From: Chryseolinea lacunae | GTDB taxonomy: Bacteria; Bacteroidota; Bacteroidia; Cytophagales; Cyclobacteriaceae | Assembly (NCBI RefSeq): GCF_016735595.1 | Contig: NZ_JAERRB010000003.1 | Coordinates: forward strand, 299,401-363,400 | Direction: 5' to 3' | DNA length: 64,000 bases | Notes under the pieces: generated by a model | What the model saw: the letters and a program-made list of their open reading frames with translations, nothing else | What the model was told of the DNA's origin: nothing | The model's database searches: none | Shown here: piece after piece, positions 16,716-25,491 of the stretch | Layout: each line of letters starts with the position of its first letter | Position numbering within the stretch: position 1 is the stretch's first letter | Position numbers and translations under genes: made by a program

Positions 16716-17474
16716 TCAAGCATGCGTGCCCGGCTGTTTGCGCAGCGAGAGCACGAACACGATGGTTAACCCGATCAGCAAAACGATGGCCGTGCCATTG
16801 ATGGCCGCATAGTCGGTTGTGTTCCAGCGCAGGTAGATTCCCAGCAGCGCCCACAGCACCACCACCACAAAGGCCGTGGCCCGAAAGCGCAAGGCCACAA
16901 AGGCCGACAACGTTGCGGCTACGCACATCATCACCACCGTCCACGCTTCCGGCGAAAGAAAGCCTCCCTCCCAGCGCACCGACACCAGCAAGGCCGACAC
17001 GTTGGCAATGGTGGCCACACAAATCCATCCGAAATAAAGCGTGAACGGAAGAAAGACAAAGATTTTCTCTTTCATATCGACGGCGCGATGCGATTGCAGC
17101 AGCATAAAAATCTGCGAAAGCGAAAACAGCAGCGTGAGCATGATCACCACCGAAAGTGCGGGCATGAGGTAGTGCCAGGCCAGTATCCAGCTCATGTTTA
17201 GCACGCACGAGGCCATGAACCACGGCAGCAACGTGGCAATGAAAACATCCTGCTTTCGCGACCACATCAGCACCACGAAGCCGATCAACAACACATAGAT
17301 CACCGACCAGATCGAAAACGTGAGGCCTGCGGGTGTGAACAAACTGGGATAGAGATCCGAAACCTGCTTTGTGCTGAGACCATTGATGGGCAAAACATTG
17401 GCCAGCGTGTTTACAGTGAGCACGCCGCAAAAAAGAATCACACTGGCGAGCGCTAGCATGGTGTTTCTGTTCAT
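16716..17474 (-). CDS. TspO/MBR-like tryptophan-rich sensory membrane protein, enlarged
   Basis: 252 residues from ATG 17474 (frames upstream add an implausible Thr-rich leader). Seven or eight hydrophobic helices are visible. TspO-like signatures: SLFTPAGLTFSIWSVIYVLL near residue 45 and LPFTLYFGWICVATIANVSA near 140. Classical TspO has five helices and ~160 residues, so this belongs to the longer branch often annotated 'tryptophan-rich sensory protein' in Bacteroidota. Ligand (porphyrin, sterol-like or none) cannot be told. Single gene. Confidence 0.78.
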   Translation of the reverse strand: MNRNTMLALASVILFCGVLTVNTLANVLPINGLSTKQVSDLYPSLFTPAGLTFSIWSVIYVLLIGFVVLMWSRKQDVFIATLLPWFMASCVLNMSWILAWHYLMPALSVVIMLTLLFSLSQIFMLLQSHRAVDMKEKIFVFLPFTLYFGWICVATIANVSALLVSVRWEGGFLSPEAWTVVMMCVAATLSAFVALRFRATAFVVVVLWALLGIYLRWNTTDYAAINGTAIVLLIGLTIVFVLSLRKQPGTHA

Positions 17475-17629
17475 AGTGGTGGTTATTAAAAGGGTTGTTA
17501 TGGCTATAACAACGGTGTTGCGCTTAGGTTTAGGATGAACCACCGGATTTTTGTAGCACCCTTCACATCCTTTCCCGAAAAGTTCTGATGCCCGCTGTGG
17601 CGTTATGGATTCTTCCTTATTTTTAGTTC

Positions 17630-18118
17630 ATGAACAATCCTATCACAATCCGCGACGGAAAAAAAGCGGACTTGCCCCGTGTGCTTGAGCTGGTGAAAGA
17701 GCTGGCCGAATTTGAAAAAGCACCCCACGAAGTGATCAACACGGTGGCACTCATGGAACACGACGGCTTTGGCCCCAACCCCATATATGGTTTTTTTGTG
17801 GCCGAACACAACAACCGCATCGTGGGCCTGTCGCTTTATTATTGGCGCTACTCCACCTGGAAAGGCAAACGGCTCTACCTGGAAGACATCATCGTTACCG
17901 AATCGGAAAGGGGCAACGGCATTGGCAAGCTGCTGTTCGACCGCACCATGCAACACACGCTCGACTCCCAGTGCTCGGGCATGGTGTGGCAGGTGCTCGA
18001 CTGGAACGATCCTGCCATCACCTTCTACAAAAAATACGGTTCCAAGCTCGACCCCGAATGGGTGAACTGTGCGCTGGAGAAAGAACAGATTGAAAAATTG
18101 ATGGACGCGAAGAAATAG
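17630..18118 (+). CDS. GNAT N-acetyltransferase, diamine acetyltransferase-like
   Basis: 162 residues with a complete GNAT fold: ITIRDGKKADLPRVLELVKEL, the motif LAEFEKAPHEV typical of the spermidine/diamine N1-acetyltransferase (SAT) group, acetyl-CoA loop ERGNGIGK (~95-102) and the C-terminal VLDWNDPAITFYKKYGS. It probably acetylates a polyamine or a related primary amine with acetyl-CoA in the cytosol. The exact substrate is not certain. It ends at the terminator 18151-18175. Confidence 0.85.
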   Translation: MNNPITIRDGKKADLPRVLELVKELAEFEKAPHEVINTVALMEHDGFGPNPIYGFFVAEHNNRIVGLSLYYWRYSTWKGKRLYLEDIIVTESERGNGIGKLLFDRTMQHTLDSQCSGMVWQVLDWNDPAITFYKKYGSKLDPEWVNCALEKEQIEKLMDAKK

Positions 18119-18150
18119 TTTTTCGGATTACACAACCTTATAAAAACAAA

Positions 18151-18175
18151 GAGCCCCGACAGGTTGGGGCTCTTT
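18151..18175 (+). terminator. Terminator after GNAT gene, variant of shared-core hairpin
   Basis: GAGCCCCGAC (18151-18160), AG, GTTGGGGCTC (18163-18172), then TTTG. It pairs over 10 bp with one G-U pair and is a clear variant of the CCCCGAC-AA-GTCGGGG hairpin. Confidence 0.82.
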
Positions 18176-18186
18176 GTTTGTGCAGG

Positions 18187-18471
18187 TCATGCGTCCACGT
18201 CAAAGATGGTCCACACGGGAATGCTGATGCCGCCTTTCAAAATCACGAAGTCGTCGGCATAGTCAATCACGTCGCTTTCAGTTTCGAGGGTGTCGCCGTT
18301 GGGCAAACGCATGTATAGGCTGATGGGAATGTGTTCGCAGTTGCTGAGAATCATGGCGCGTTGAAGTTTATTCTTGCGCACTTCTTTTTCTTCCTTGTTG
18401 TTGAGCACGTCTTTCGATCCGAAATAAAACAGTCTGATGTCAGAAGGGTTAATCACTCTGGTGTCTTTCAT
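18187..18471 (-). CDS. Conserved hypothetical cytosolic protein (94 aa)
   Basis: 94 residues, no signal peptide or membrane helix. The N-terminal half is charged (NNKEEKEVRKNKLQ), the C-terminal half alternates hydrophobic and polar residues as in a small beta domain (YMRLPNGDTLETESDVIDYADDFVILKGG, read in two pieces). No family recognised. It converges with the GNAT gene and shares the terminator region. Confidence 0.6.
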   Translation of the reverse strand: MKDTRVINPSDIRLFYFGSKDVLNNKEEKEVRKNKLQRAMILSNCEHIPISLYMRLPNGDTLETESDVIDYADDFVILKGGISIPVWTIFDVDA

Positions 18472-18583
18472 AAGCCAAAGATTTTAAGGGTTGATAAAAA
18501 AACTAAAATGGAAAAGGTTGCAAAGGAGAATCTTTGCAGGGAACACAGTTTGAGAAAACTGTAACGCGAAGCGCTTTGCGGGT

Positions 18584-18889
18584 CTACGTTCGCAAAGCCC
18601 GGAAAACGATATAGGCCCTGATGGGTTTGTATATCGCGGGTGAGAAACTGTTGTTGGATATTGTTCCGGCGGTGTGTGCAAAACGCATGGCCACCAGTGG
18701 AACAGCTTCTTCGAAATGCGAGACTTTCACTTCGTCGGCATCGTCTATAGAGGCCAGCACGGTGGTAATGTTTTCTTTCACAGCCTTCACCACGCTGGTC
18801 TTGCCCGGCGAAACGCACTGGCCATACGCACACAGGCTTCCCCAGAGGAAGAGCGTGCTTAAGAACAGGGCGGTGAAGTTTACTTTCAT
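18584..18889 (-). CDS. Secreted hypothetical protein (101 aa)
   Basis: 101 residues with a clear signal peptide (MKVNFTALFLSTLFLWGSLCAYGQ). The mature part is ~77 residues with no recognised domain; it contains KTSVVKAVKENITTVLASIDDADEVKVS and ends basic (RAYIVFRALRT). Probably periplasmic or secreted. No functional claim is possible. Confidence 0.55.
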   Translation of the reverse strand: MKVNFTALFLSTLFLWGSLCAYGQCVSPGKTSVVKAVKENITTVLASIDDADEVKVSHFEEAVPLVAMRFAHTAGTISNNSFSPAIYKPIRAYIVFRALRT

Positions 18890-18968
18890 TTTATACTTCT
18901 CTTAGGGAGGTAAACGAAAGTAAATATTTTTTAGTGCAGAGTCAACGAAATATTCTGCTACTTCACGA

Positions 18969-19271
18969 TCAAACTTCTTCTAACAACGTCATGAAGGTGA
19001 CGTGACGGTTCTGGAAACGTGTGCGGTGCTGTGCAACAATGGGCGGCGCAAATTCTTCGAGATAGGTTGTGACATGATTGATGGTCTCGGCAAAAAATTG
19101 AATGCTATAGGAAACGTTGCCATCATCCTGGTCGTGCAGCACTTTATAGAACTTCCAGTCCACAAAAAAACCCGTGGCCATCACATCGGGAATGTGTTTT
19201 TCTTTTATCCAGGCGATCCACTCCGCCTCAATTTCTTTGTCTATGCCGACGGTTACATTGTATAAAAGCAT
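18969..19271 (-). CDS. DUF4286 family protein
   Basis: 100 residues from ATG 19271. It has the DUF4286 pattern: MLLYNVTVGIDKEIEAEWI, WIKEKHIPDVMATGFF and SYSIQFFAETINHVTTYLEE, a ferredoxin-like dimeric alpha+beta barrel fold by family. Function unknown. The start is supported by a consensus -7 box (TACCTTTG, 19276-19283) only 4 nt upstream, which excludes the longer reading to 19313 and predicts a leaderless mRNA. Confidence 0.82.
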   Translation of the reverse strand: MLLYNVTVGIDKEIEAEWIAWIKEKHIPDVMATGFFVDWKFYKVLHDQDDGNVSYSIQFFAETINHVTTYLEEFAPPIVAQHRTRFQNRHVTFMTLLEEV

Positions 19272-19275
19272 ATGG

Positions 19276-19283
19276 CAAAGGTA
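19276..19283 (-). promoter_or_regulatory. -7 box directly upstream of the DUF4286 gene
   Basis: TACCTTTG on the minus strand fits TAnnTTTG and ends 4 nt before the ATG, so transcription should start at or next to the start codon. The -33 element is not clear. Confidence 0.6.
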
Positions 19284-19423
19284 TCGCTCTTTCGCGTCAC
19301 AACATAACCCCACCCACGGGTTTCGAAATGCGGTTCATCCCTTGAAATATGCCTATGGGGGAAGAACATTTAACTTTTTAGTTTTACCCTTGTTTCAATA
19401 GGCGTCCTTAACCATAACTCCCC

Positions 19424-21832
19424 GTGCGAAATCTTTGTCTGTTAGCATTTGTCTTTGCCGTTTCGGTTCCTGCCGTTGCCCAAAAAGGTATTCTGAGAGG
19501 AAAAGTTTTCAATAAAATAAACAACGAAGCCATCCCGTTTGCCAACGTGCTCATTCAAGGCACGTCGCTCGGTGCCCCGGCAAACGAAAATGGCGAATAC
19601 GAAATTGCCAACCTGGCCCCGGGGCTCTACAACGTTGAGGCTTCGTTTGTAGGCTTCAAACCCCTCGTGGTTTTCGAGGTGCAGGTCACCAACGCGAGAC
19701 CGGCCGTGGTTGATTTTCTGTTGGAAGAAGAAGCGCAAAAGCTGGAGGAAGTGGTGGTGGTGGCCGGCAATTCATTTTTCAAATCGGACGAGTCGCCGCT
19801 TTCCCTGCGCACCATCGGCACAGCCGAAATTAAACGCACACCCGGCGGCAACCGCGACATTTCGAAGGTGGTGCGTTCGTTGCCCGGTGTCGCTTCCACG
19901 CCGTCGTTTCGAAACGACATCATCATCCGCGGTGGTGCGCCCAGCGAAAACACCTTCTATCTCGATGGCATTCAGATTCCCGTCATCAATCACTTTCAAA
20001 CGCAGGGCTCGTCGGGCGGGCCCGTAGGCATGATCAACGTGGACCTGTTGCGCGAAGTCAATTTCTATTCGGGTGCCTTCCCCGCCAACCGTGGCAACAC
20101 CATGAGCTCCGTGTTCGACTTCCGGTTGAAGGATGGCCGCGATGACAAGTGGACCATGAACGGCATTGTGGGTGCGTCTGACTTTGGTGTCACCTTCGAA
20201 GGACCTGTGACGCCCAAGTCGACACTGGTGTTTTCGGCGCGGCGGTCGTATCTCAAATTTCTGTTCAACATTTTCAACCTGCCCTTTCTTCCCGTCTACA
20301 ACGATCTTCAATTCAAATACAAACACAAGATCGACAGCAAGAATCAAATCACGCTGCTGGGCATCGGCGCCATCGACGATTTTTCGCTGAACTATGACGC
20401 GCCCGAAAAAGCAAAGACCACCGAAGACAAAGAGGAAGCACAATACATCCTGAACCTGCTTCCCGTTTCTTCACAATGGAACTACACGGCCGGCATAAAA
20501 TACGATCACTTCCGCCAACACGGCACCACCACACTGGTGGCCAGCCAAAGCGCGCTGAACAACGCCTCCATTAAATACAAAGGCAACGATGAGTCTACGC
20601 CCGACAACCTTATTCAAGACTATAACTCACGCGAAAGCGAAACCCGTGTCCGCGCCGAAGACTACTGGACGCGCAACGACTGGAAGATCAACTATGGCCT
20701 CAACTACGAGCGCGCCACCTACGACACGCGTGACTACAACAAGATTGTTACACAAGAAGGTTTTGTGGCCCGCAATTACAGCTCGCTGTTCAGCATCAAC
20801 AAATGGGGTTGGTTTGCGCAGGCCAGCAACACGTTTGCCAAGAAGCTAACCTTGTCGCTTGGCGTGCGGGCCGATGGCAACGACTATTCGGGGGACATGA
20901 ACAACATGTTCGATCAATTGTCGCCACGGTTCTCGGCTTCCTACGCGCTCACGTCAACCATCAATGCCAACTTCAATACGGGCGTTTATTATCAACTGCC
21001 TGCCTACACGGTTTTGGGCTATCGCGATTCGCAGACGAGCGCGTTGGTGAACCGCGACAACGGCGTGAAATACATTCGCAGCAAACATCTGGTGACGGGA
21101 CTGGAGTTTAATCTTCCCAAAAATTCGCGCATCACGCTCGAAGGGTTCTATAAGTGGTATGATCACTATCCATTCCTCATCGAAGATTCTGTTTCACTGG
21201 CCAACCTCGGCGCCGACTTTGGCATCATTGGCAACGCGCCGGTGAGTTCCATTTCGCAAGGCAAAAGCTATGGCATCGAATTTCTGTTGCAACAAAAATT
21301 ATACAACGGCTTCTATGGTCTGCTGTCCTACACGTTTGTGCGCAGCGTGTTTCAGGATCAGCACGGACGCTATGTGGCCTCCTCGTGGGACAATCGACAC
21401 CTGGTGAGCCTCACCGGTGGAAAAAAATTCGGAAAGAACTGGGAGTTGGGGTTGCGCTGGCTCTTCACGGGCGGTGGTCCCTACACGCCCTACAATGTGC
21501 AGCAAACCATGCTTCAGCAAAACTGGAACATCCGGCCCTATGGTGTGCCCGACTATAGTCAACTGAACGCACAACGGATCTCGTCGTTTCATCAACTTGA
21601 CCTTCGCATCGACAAGAAATATTATTTTTCACGCTGGAGCCTCGATGCCTATTTCGACATTCAAAATGCCTACAACCACGTCACCAAATTTCAGGACAAC
21701 ATCGACGTGCAACGCGACGCTAACGGTCAGCCCATCGTAGATTCTTCGAATCCGAATTATTATTTGCCGAAGTTCATACAGAGCACCTATGGCACATTGC
21801 TTCCCACGGTCGGCATTATTGTGGAGTTGTAA
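19424..21832 (+). CDS. TonB-dependent outer-membrane receptor
   Basis: 802 residues beginning at GTG 19424, which gives the signal peptide MRNLCLLAFVFAVSVPAVAQ; no ATG serves. Residues ~22-110 are a carboxypeptidase-regulatory-like beta domain (LRGKVFNKINNEAIPFANV). The plug follows (SKVVRSLPGVASTPSFRNDIIIRGG), then a ~22-strand barrel ending in a terminal strand GTLLPTVGIIVEL. It imports a ligand across the outer membrane with TonB energy. There is no SusD partner beside it, so a siderophore, cofactor or metal ligand is more likely than a glycan. Confidence 0.92.
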   Translation: MRNLCLLAFVFAVSVPAVAQKGILRGKVFNKINNEAIPFANVLIQGTSLGAPANENGEYEIANLAPGLYNVEASFVGFKPLVVFEVQVTNARPAVVDFLLEEEAQKLEEVVVVAGNSFFKSDESPLSLRTIGTAEIKRTPGGNRDISKVVRSLPGVASTPSFRNDIIIRGGAPSENTFYLDGIQIPVINHFQTQGSSGGPVGMINVDLLREVNFYSGAFPANRGNTMSSVFDFRLKDGRDDKWTMNGIVGASDFGVTFEGPVTPKSTLVFSARRSYLKFLFNIFNLPFLPVYNDLQFKYKHKIDSKNQITLLGIGAIDDFSLNYDAPEKAKTTEDKEEAQYILNLLPVSSQWNYTAGIKYDHFRQHGTTTLVASQSALNNASIKYKGNDESTPDNLIQDYNSRESETRVRAEDYWTRNDWKINYGLNYERATYDTRDYNKIVTQEGFVARNYSSLFSINKWGWFAQASNTFAKKLTLSLGVRADGNDYSGDMNNMFDQLSPRFSASYALTSTINANFNTGVYYQLPAYTVLGYRDSQTSALVNRDNGVKYIRSKHLVTGLEFNLPKNSRITLEGFYKWYDHYPFLIEDSVSLANLGADFGIIGNAPVSSISQGKSYGIEFLLQQKLYNGFYGLLSYTFVRSVFQDQHGRYVASSWDNRHLVSLTGGKKFGKNWELGLRWLFTGGGPYTPYNVQQTMLQQNWNIRPYGVPDYSQLNAQRISSFHQLDLRIDKKYYFSRWSLDAYFDIQNAYNHVTKFQDNIDVQRDANGQPIVDSSNPNYYLPKFIQSTYGTLLPTVGIIVEL

Positions 21833-21838
21833 AAAAAT

Positions 21839-22480
21839 CTAAAGCAGGCTCATCACGGCAAAAAAATGAAACGTGCTGCCGCCCAGCACAAACAGGTGCC
21901 AGATGCTGTGTGAATATTTCATTTTGTCTTTCACAAAGAAGAACACACCCAACGTATAGGACGCGCCGCCCAGCACCAGAAATAAAAATCCCTCAAACGA
22001 CAAGCTGGTGTAAACCGGTTTGATGACGGCCACTACGGCCCAACCCATCACCACATAGAGCACGGTCGAAATCCATTCGGCTTTGCCGGTGTGAAAGGCC
22101 TTCATCACAACGCCCGCGATAGCGCAACACCACACCACGCCCAACACCGTCCAGCCCATCCATCCGCGAAGGGCCGTAAGGCAAAATGGTGTGTAGGTGC
22201 CGGCAATGAGCAGGAAGATGGCCATGTGGTCGAACTTCCGGAAAAGCTTCTTGACGCGCGGCCCCATGAGGCTGTGATATAACGTTGACATCACATACAG
22301 AATCACCAGCATGGCTCCAAAAACAGAAAAGCCCACCACGTGCCAGGCCGTTCCATAGAGCGACGCAAACACCACCAGCAACACCAGTGCAGCAATGGCC
22401 AGCAACGCGCCAACACCATGTGTGATGGCGTTGGCAATTTCTTCGGCAATCGAAACGCGGGGATGTTCAAGAGGCTGCAT
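21839..22480 (-). CDS. Hemolysin III / PAQR family membrane protein
   Basis: 213 residues with seven transmembrane helices. Family motifs: EEIANAITHGVGALLA, YVMSTLYHSLMGPRVKKLFRKFDHMAIFLLIAGTYTPF (read in two pieces), and the C-terminal SIWHLFVLGGSTFHFF. The conserved Ser, Asp and three His that form the predicted metal site of the CREST superfamily are present. Role in bacteria is poorly defined (lipid hydrolase-like or membrane homeostasis). It converges with the TonB receptor gene (6-bp gap). Confidence 0.9.
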   Translation of the reverse strand: MQPLEHPRVSIAEEIANAITHGVGALLAIAALVLLVVFASLYGTAWHVVGFSVFGAMLVILYVMSTLYHSLMGPRVKKLFRKFDHMAIFLLIAGTYTPFCLTALRGWMGWTVLGVVWCCAIAGVVMKAFHTGKAEWISTVLYVVMGWAVVAVIKPVYTSLSFEGFLFLVLGGASYTLGVFFFVKDKMKYSHSIWHLFVLGGSTFHFFAVMSLL

Positions 22481-22542
22481 CGGCTTTTAGTTTTTTATGG
22501 ATTTAACGGAATGCCATAATTTTTTGGTATCTTCCTCATGGA

Positions 22543-22962
22543 ATGAAATTGCGCATCTCCTTTTTGGTAACGTTGCTTTCGGTGTTCGTTTCGATCACGG
22601 CAACGGCGCAATTCAAAAAAATCTACGCGCCAAAGTCCTTCACACTCACCGGCCTTGAAGGCAACACCCCCAAAACCGCGCCCGCACAAAAATGGTTTCT
22701 TCCCGGCCTGAAAAGCGATCGCGACCGGGTTGCCTATAAGTCAACTGTGCCTGCATTGAACATGCCCGCCAGTCTTCCCGCCAGCGACATGTATTGGATC
22801 GGGTCGGTCACCAGCCAGTCGTATAACCAAGGCAAAATTGGCCGTTATTATTATTGGGACATTCAGGGCAACCTCCGCGAGTCGTATCTTTTTCTCGACA
22901 TCGCAGGCAAAAACAAGCGCGGCCTCAAGCTTGTGTTTCCCCGTCATCACGCCTTCTTCTAG
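22543..22962 (+). CDS. Secreted hypothetical protein (139 aa)
   Basis: 139 residues with a signal peptide (MKLRISFLVTLLSVFVSITATAQ). The mature part has two Lys/Pro-rich stretches and an aromatic-rich segment (GKIGRYYYWDIQGNLRESYLFLDI). No family recognised. It is convergent with the LKR-like gene, 3 bp apart, so the two genes share no terminator space. Confidence 0.62.
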   Translation: MKLRISFLVTLLSVFVSITATAQFKKIYAPKSFTLTGLEGNTPKTAPAQKWFLPGLKSDRDRVAYKSTVPALNMPASLPASDMYWIGSVTSQSYNQGKIGRYYYWDIQGNLRESYLFLDIAGKNKRGLKLVFPRHHAFF

Positions 22963-22965
22963 TCG

Positions 22966-24183
22966 TTACTCTTCTCCTTTTACATAGGCACTCAGATACT
23001 GAAACGTTTCGGTGAGCGCGCCGTCTTTCGCGATGGTGCCGCGTTCGATAATGCCTTCCGGGTCGTCGACCAGCAACGGTTTCAAAATGCGGTCGATGAG
23101 GTCGCGGCCAAATTCTTCCGACGCACTGCGCGGTAGTTCGCAGGGCAGGTTGTCGACCGCCATCACGGTGGCAAATTCGGGTTTGGAAAATGCCGGCTGC
23201 ACGGTGTCTGTGGTGGGATCGTAGTCATAAACCGGATCAACAATAGTGCTCGCTTGCTTGGTGCTGGGAATGGAGCCGCCGATGTCGCACGTGATGTCGG
23301 CAATCACTTTGATTCTGAAATTTGACGACAACATTTCTTCGCGCGTAAACAACACGGGCGCTTTCGGATTCCAGAACGCTCCCGCCATCAGAATGTCGGT
23401 CACCGCCGTGAAGTCTTTGAAGTGCGATGTGTAACGTTCGGGATATTGGTGAAACTCTTCGCGGTTAAAATGGCCGCCGTCTTTGCGCGTGTGATAGTCG
23501 GCGCTGGCCAGCTGCACATACACGGGTTCGTTGAAGTGGCGCGTCAGATAATCCTGCGGGCTCACTTTGCGAATGCCCGCGGTGTCTAATGTTTCCATGG
23601 CCCCTTTGCCCACGCGGCCCGCGCCGGTCAATATTATTTTCACTGCGGGCAGCTTCACTTTGCGCAGCTCCAGTTTCAAATCGTTCACATCAAAACATTC
23701 AAACGCACGACGCAAGTCGAAAGCACCATAGCGTTTGCCATAGGTCCACAAGCCATTGAAGGCACCCACAATGCCCGCATAGCGACCAAAGGCCACCAGG
23801 CGATTGCCCTGTTTGTCTTTTAGTGCTTCATAGTCGATGAGCCTGATTTTTTTTGCCAGCACCTCTTGCAACAGCTTCCGGTTGTAGGGTTGCTTTTTGA
23901 TGGTGTGCGAAAAAAACAGGTAGGTCTTTCCGGCAATCAACTGCGTTAGCGGCACTTCTTTGATGCCCATCAGAATGTCGCAGTCGTCCACAGCAGGAAC
24001 GGCCGCCACACCCACCGCGCTGTATTCCATGTCGCGAAAGCAACGCACTTCGCTTTGCTGGGCAAACACTTTCACGTGCGCGAAACGCTGCTCGATTTCT
24101 TCCACTTGTTGTGGAGTGAAGGGAACTCGTTTGTCGGGAGGAGTTTTTCCTTCCCGGATAAGGCCTAGACGTAGAACGCTCAT
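22966..24183 (-). CDS. Lysine-ketoglutarate reductase / saccharopine dehydrogenase-like enzyme
   Basis: 405 residues from ATG 24183. N-terminal AlaDh/PNT-type domain (LGLIREGKTPPDKRVPFTP), Rossmann loop ILTGAGRVGKGAMETL near 205-220, and a C-terminal block VIADITCDIGGSIPSTKQ ... DNLPCELPRSASEEFG that closely resembles the LKR half of eukaryotic aminoadipic semialdehyde synthase and yeast Lys1. The reaction would couple lysine and 2-oxoglutarate through saccharopine with NAD(P)H. Automatic pipelines may call it alanine dehydrogenase. A consensus promoter (24205-24235) supports the start. Confidence 0.72.
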   Translation of the reverse strand: MSVLRLGLIREGKTPPDKRVPFTPQQVEEIEQRFAHVKVFAQQSEVRCFRDMEYSAVGVAAVPAVDDCDILMGIKEVPLTQLIAGKTYLFFSHTIKKQPYNRKLLQEVLAKKIRLIDYEALKDKQGNRLVAFGRYAGIVGAFNGLWTYGKRYGAFDLRRAFECFDVNDLKLELRKVKLPAVKIILTGAGRVGKGAMETLDTAGIRKVSPQDYLTRHFNEPVYVQLASADYHTRKDGGHFNREEFHQYPERYTSHFKDFTAVTDILMAGAFWNPKAPVLFTREEMLSSNFRIKVIADITCDIGGSIPSTKQASTIVDPVYDYDPTTDTVQPAFSKPEFATVMAVDNLPCELPRSASEEFGRDLIDRILKPLLVDDPEGIIERGTIAKDGALTETFQYLSAYVKGEE

Positions 24184-24204
24184 GAGTGTTTTTTGTGGAA
24201 AGCA

Positions 24205-24235
24205 CAAAGCTAACACCTATGGCACAATCGTCAAA
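24205..24235 (-). promoter_or_regulatory. Promoter of the LKR-like gene
   Basis: On the minus strand TTTG (24235-24232), a 19-nt spacer and TAGCTTTG (24212-24205) match the Bacteroidota consensus completely. The -33 element overlaps the last codons of the upstream DinB gene. Confidence 0.8.
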
Positions 24236-24812
24236 TCTTGAGGGCAGGCTCGTGGCGATGGGTGTTCTGCGCTTTGGCGCGTAATGCCTGGCGCACGTGG
24301 CGTTGCTGGTGCACCGTCACAAACTCGAGGGCGTCGCCCAGGTTCATGCGCAACAGCTTCAGGAACTCAACGGGCACGCTCCCCTGGCTCAGGTTGAATG
24401 CTGAGGCGCGGGCCAGCAAGACAAGCAGCGTTTTTTGGTGATGCAAAAATTCGTCGATCACGGCGCTGGTGAGGGCGCTGTTGGCGGGGTTCATGTGCTT
24501 CAGCGTTTTTTGTTTCTTCATGTTCGACGGATGCATCATGGCTATAAATTTCCGGCCCAGCCAGGTGGAACGTGCTTCTGCATGGGCGTCGCCCACACGG
24601 GGTTTCAATTTGTCGAGGGCATCGGCCATGCGCGCGTTGTAGTAGCGGCTGTAGCGATTCAGGTGCTCCAGGCATTCGAGTATGCTCCACGAAGTTTCAC
24701 TTTCTTTCCGGTTCAGATCTGCCTGCGGCAATGCTATAAACTCGTGCGTCACAGTTTCTACCATCGTTTCGATGTTGTTGCGCAGCTTCTGAATGCGTTC
24801 GGTTGATTTCAT
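24231..24812 (-). CDS. DinB family protein, cytosolic
   Basis: 193 residues from ATG 24812; an alternative start at 24830 would overlap the -7 box at 24828-24835 and is rejected. It is a four-helix DinB/DUF1569-like bundle with histidines in LECLEHLNRYSRYY, DEFLHHQKTLL and TVHQQRHVRQA, the last matching the C-terminal metal-ligand helix. Likely a metal-binding enzyme of unknown substrate, possibly thiol dependent. The gene is unrelated in position to the exported DinB at 10458. Confidence 0.82.
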   Translation of the reverse strand: MKSTERIQKLRNNIETMVETVTHEFIALPQADLNRKESETSWSILECLEHLNRYSRYYNARMADALDKLKPRVGDAHAEARSTWLGRKFIAMMHPSNMKKQKTLKHMNPANSALTSAVIDEFLHHQKTLLVLLARASAFNLSQGSVPVEFLKLLRMNLGDALEFVTVHQQRHVRQALRAKAQNTHRHEPALKI

Positions 24813-24827
24813 ACGTTGTTTTTTTAT

Positions 24828-24835
24828 CAAAACTA
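24828..24835 (-). promoter_or_regulatory. -7 box of the cytosolic DinB gene
   Basis: TAGTTTTG on the minus strand fits TAnnTTTG and lies 15 nt before the ATG at 24812. The upstream side is A-rich without a clean TTTG. Confidence 0.5.
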
Positions 24836-24867
24836 CCGGACACGCATTTCAAAAAAATTGACGGCGA

Positions 24868-25482
24868 TCAAGATTGTGACGCAACCCGCGAATCGTCTGC
24901 ATTTTTTTCGGTGGGCCGTATGCGGCTCAGGGTTTCGGGCGTCATGCGCAAATAGGATGCGATGTATTTGCGGGGAATGGTTTGAAAGATGTGTGCGCTT
25001 CGTTCCAGCAAACGCTCGTAGCGTTCTTCGGGTGTGAACGTGAGCATTTCGGTTTCGCGCTCAATCTTTCCCAGCAGGGCTTCTTCCTCCAGCATTCGCC
25101 ACGCGCGTTCGATGCGCGGATACGAATCGAACAGCGCGTAGAAATGCTGACGGCCAATGGAGATCAACTCCGTTTTGGCCAATGCCTGTATATAATATTC
25201 CGACGGCAGATTCCGGATGAACGACGGGTAGGAACAAATGAGATTGCCCTCGTGTGCAAAGCCCACACAAATTTCATCGTCGCGGTGTGGAAAAAAAATG
25301 CGCATGCTTCCACTGACTACATAGAACAACGCTGCCTCCACTTGTCCTTTTTGAATAAGGAATTCGTTTCGCTTTAGCGTGGTGGGTTTGTTCCAGTGGG
25401 CCAGCAACGCCAGCGCCTCCTCGTCCGTGAGTTGGATTTTGGTATTGAAAATGGCGATGAGTTTTTCCTGCTCCGGGGTCAT
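24868..25482 (-). CDS. Crp/Fnr family transcriptional regulator
   Basis: 204 residues. Cyclic-nucleotide-binding-like beta roll (residues ~30-115: NEFLIQKGQVEAALFYVVSGSMRIFF in two pieces, HEGNLICSYPSF), a dimer helix, and a short C-terminal helix-turn-helix (PRKYIASYLRMTPETLSRI). It is the Bacteroidota 'Crp-like' type without an obvious cAMP Arg or FeS cysteines. Probably a DNA-binding dimer; effector and targets unknown. It begins 9 bp after the AIM24 gene stop, so the two are co-transcribed. Confidence 0.88.
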   Translation of the reverse strand: MTPEQEKLIAIFNTKIQLTDEEALALLAHWNKPTTLKRNEFLIQKGQVEAALFYVVSGSMRIFFPHRDDEICVGFAHEGNLICSYPSFIRNLPSEYYIQALAKTELISIGRQHFYALFDSYPRIERAWRMLEEEALLGKIERETEMLTFTPEERYERLLERSAHIFQTIPRKYIASYLRMTPETLSRIRPTEKNADDSRVASQS

Positions 25483-25491
25483 GCCAGGAGA

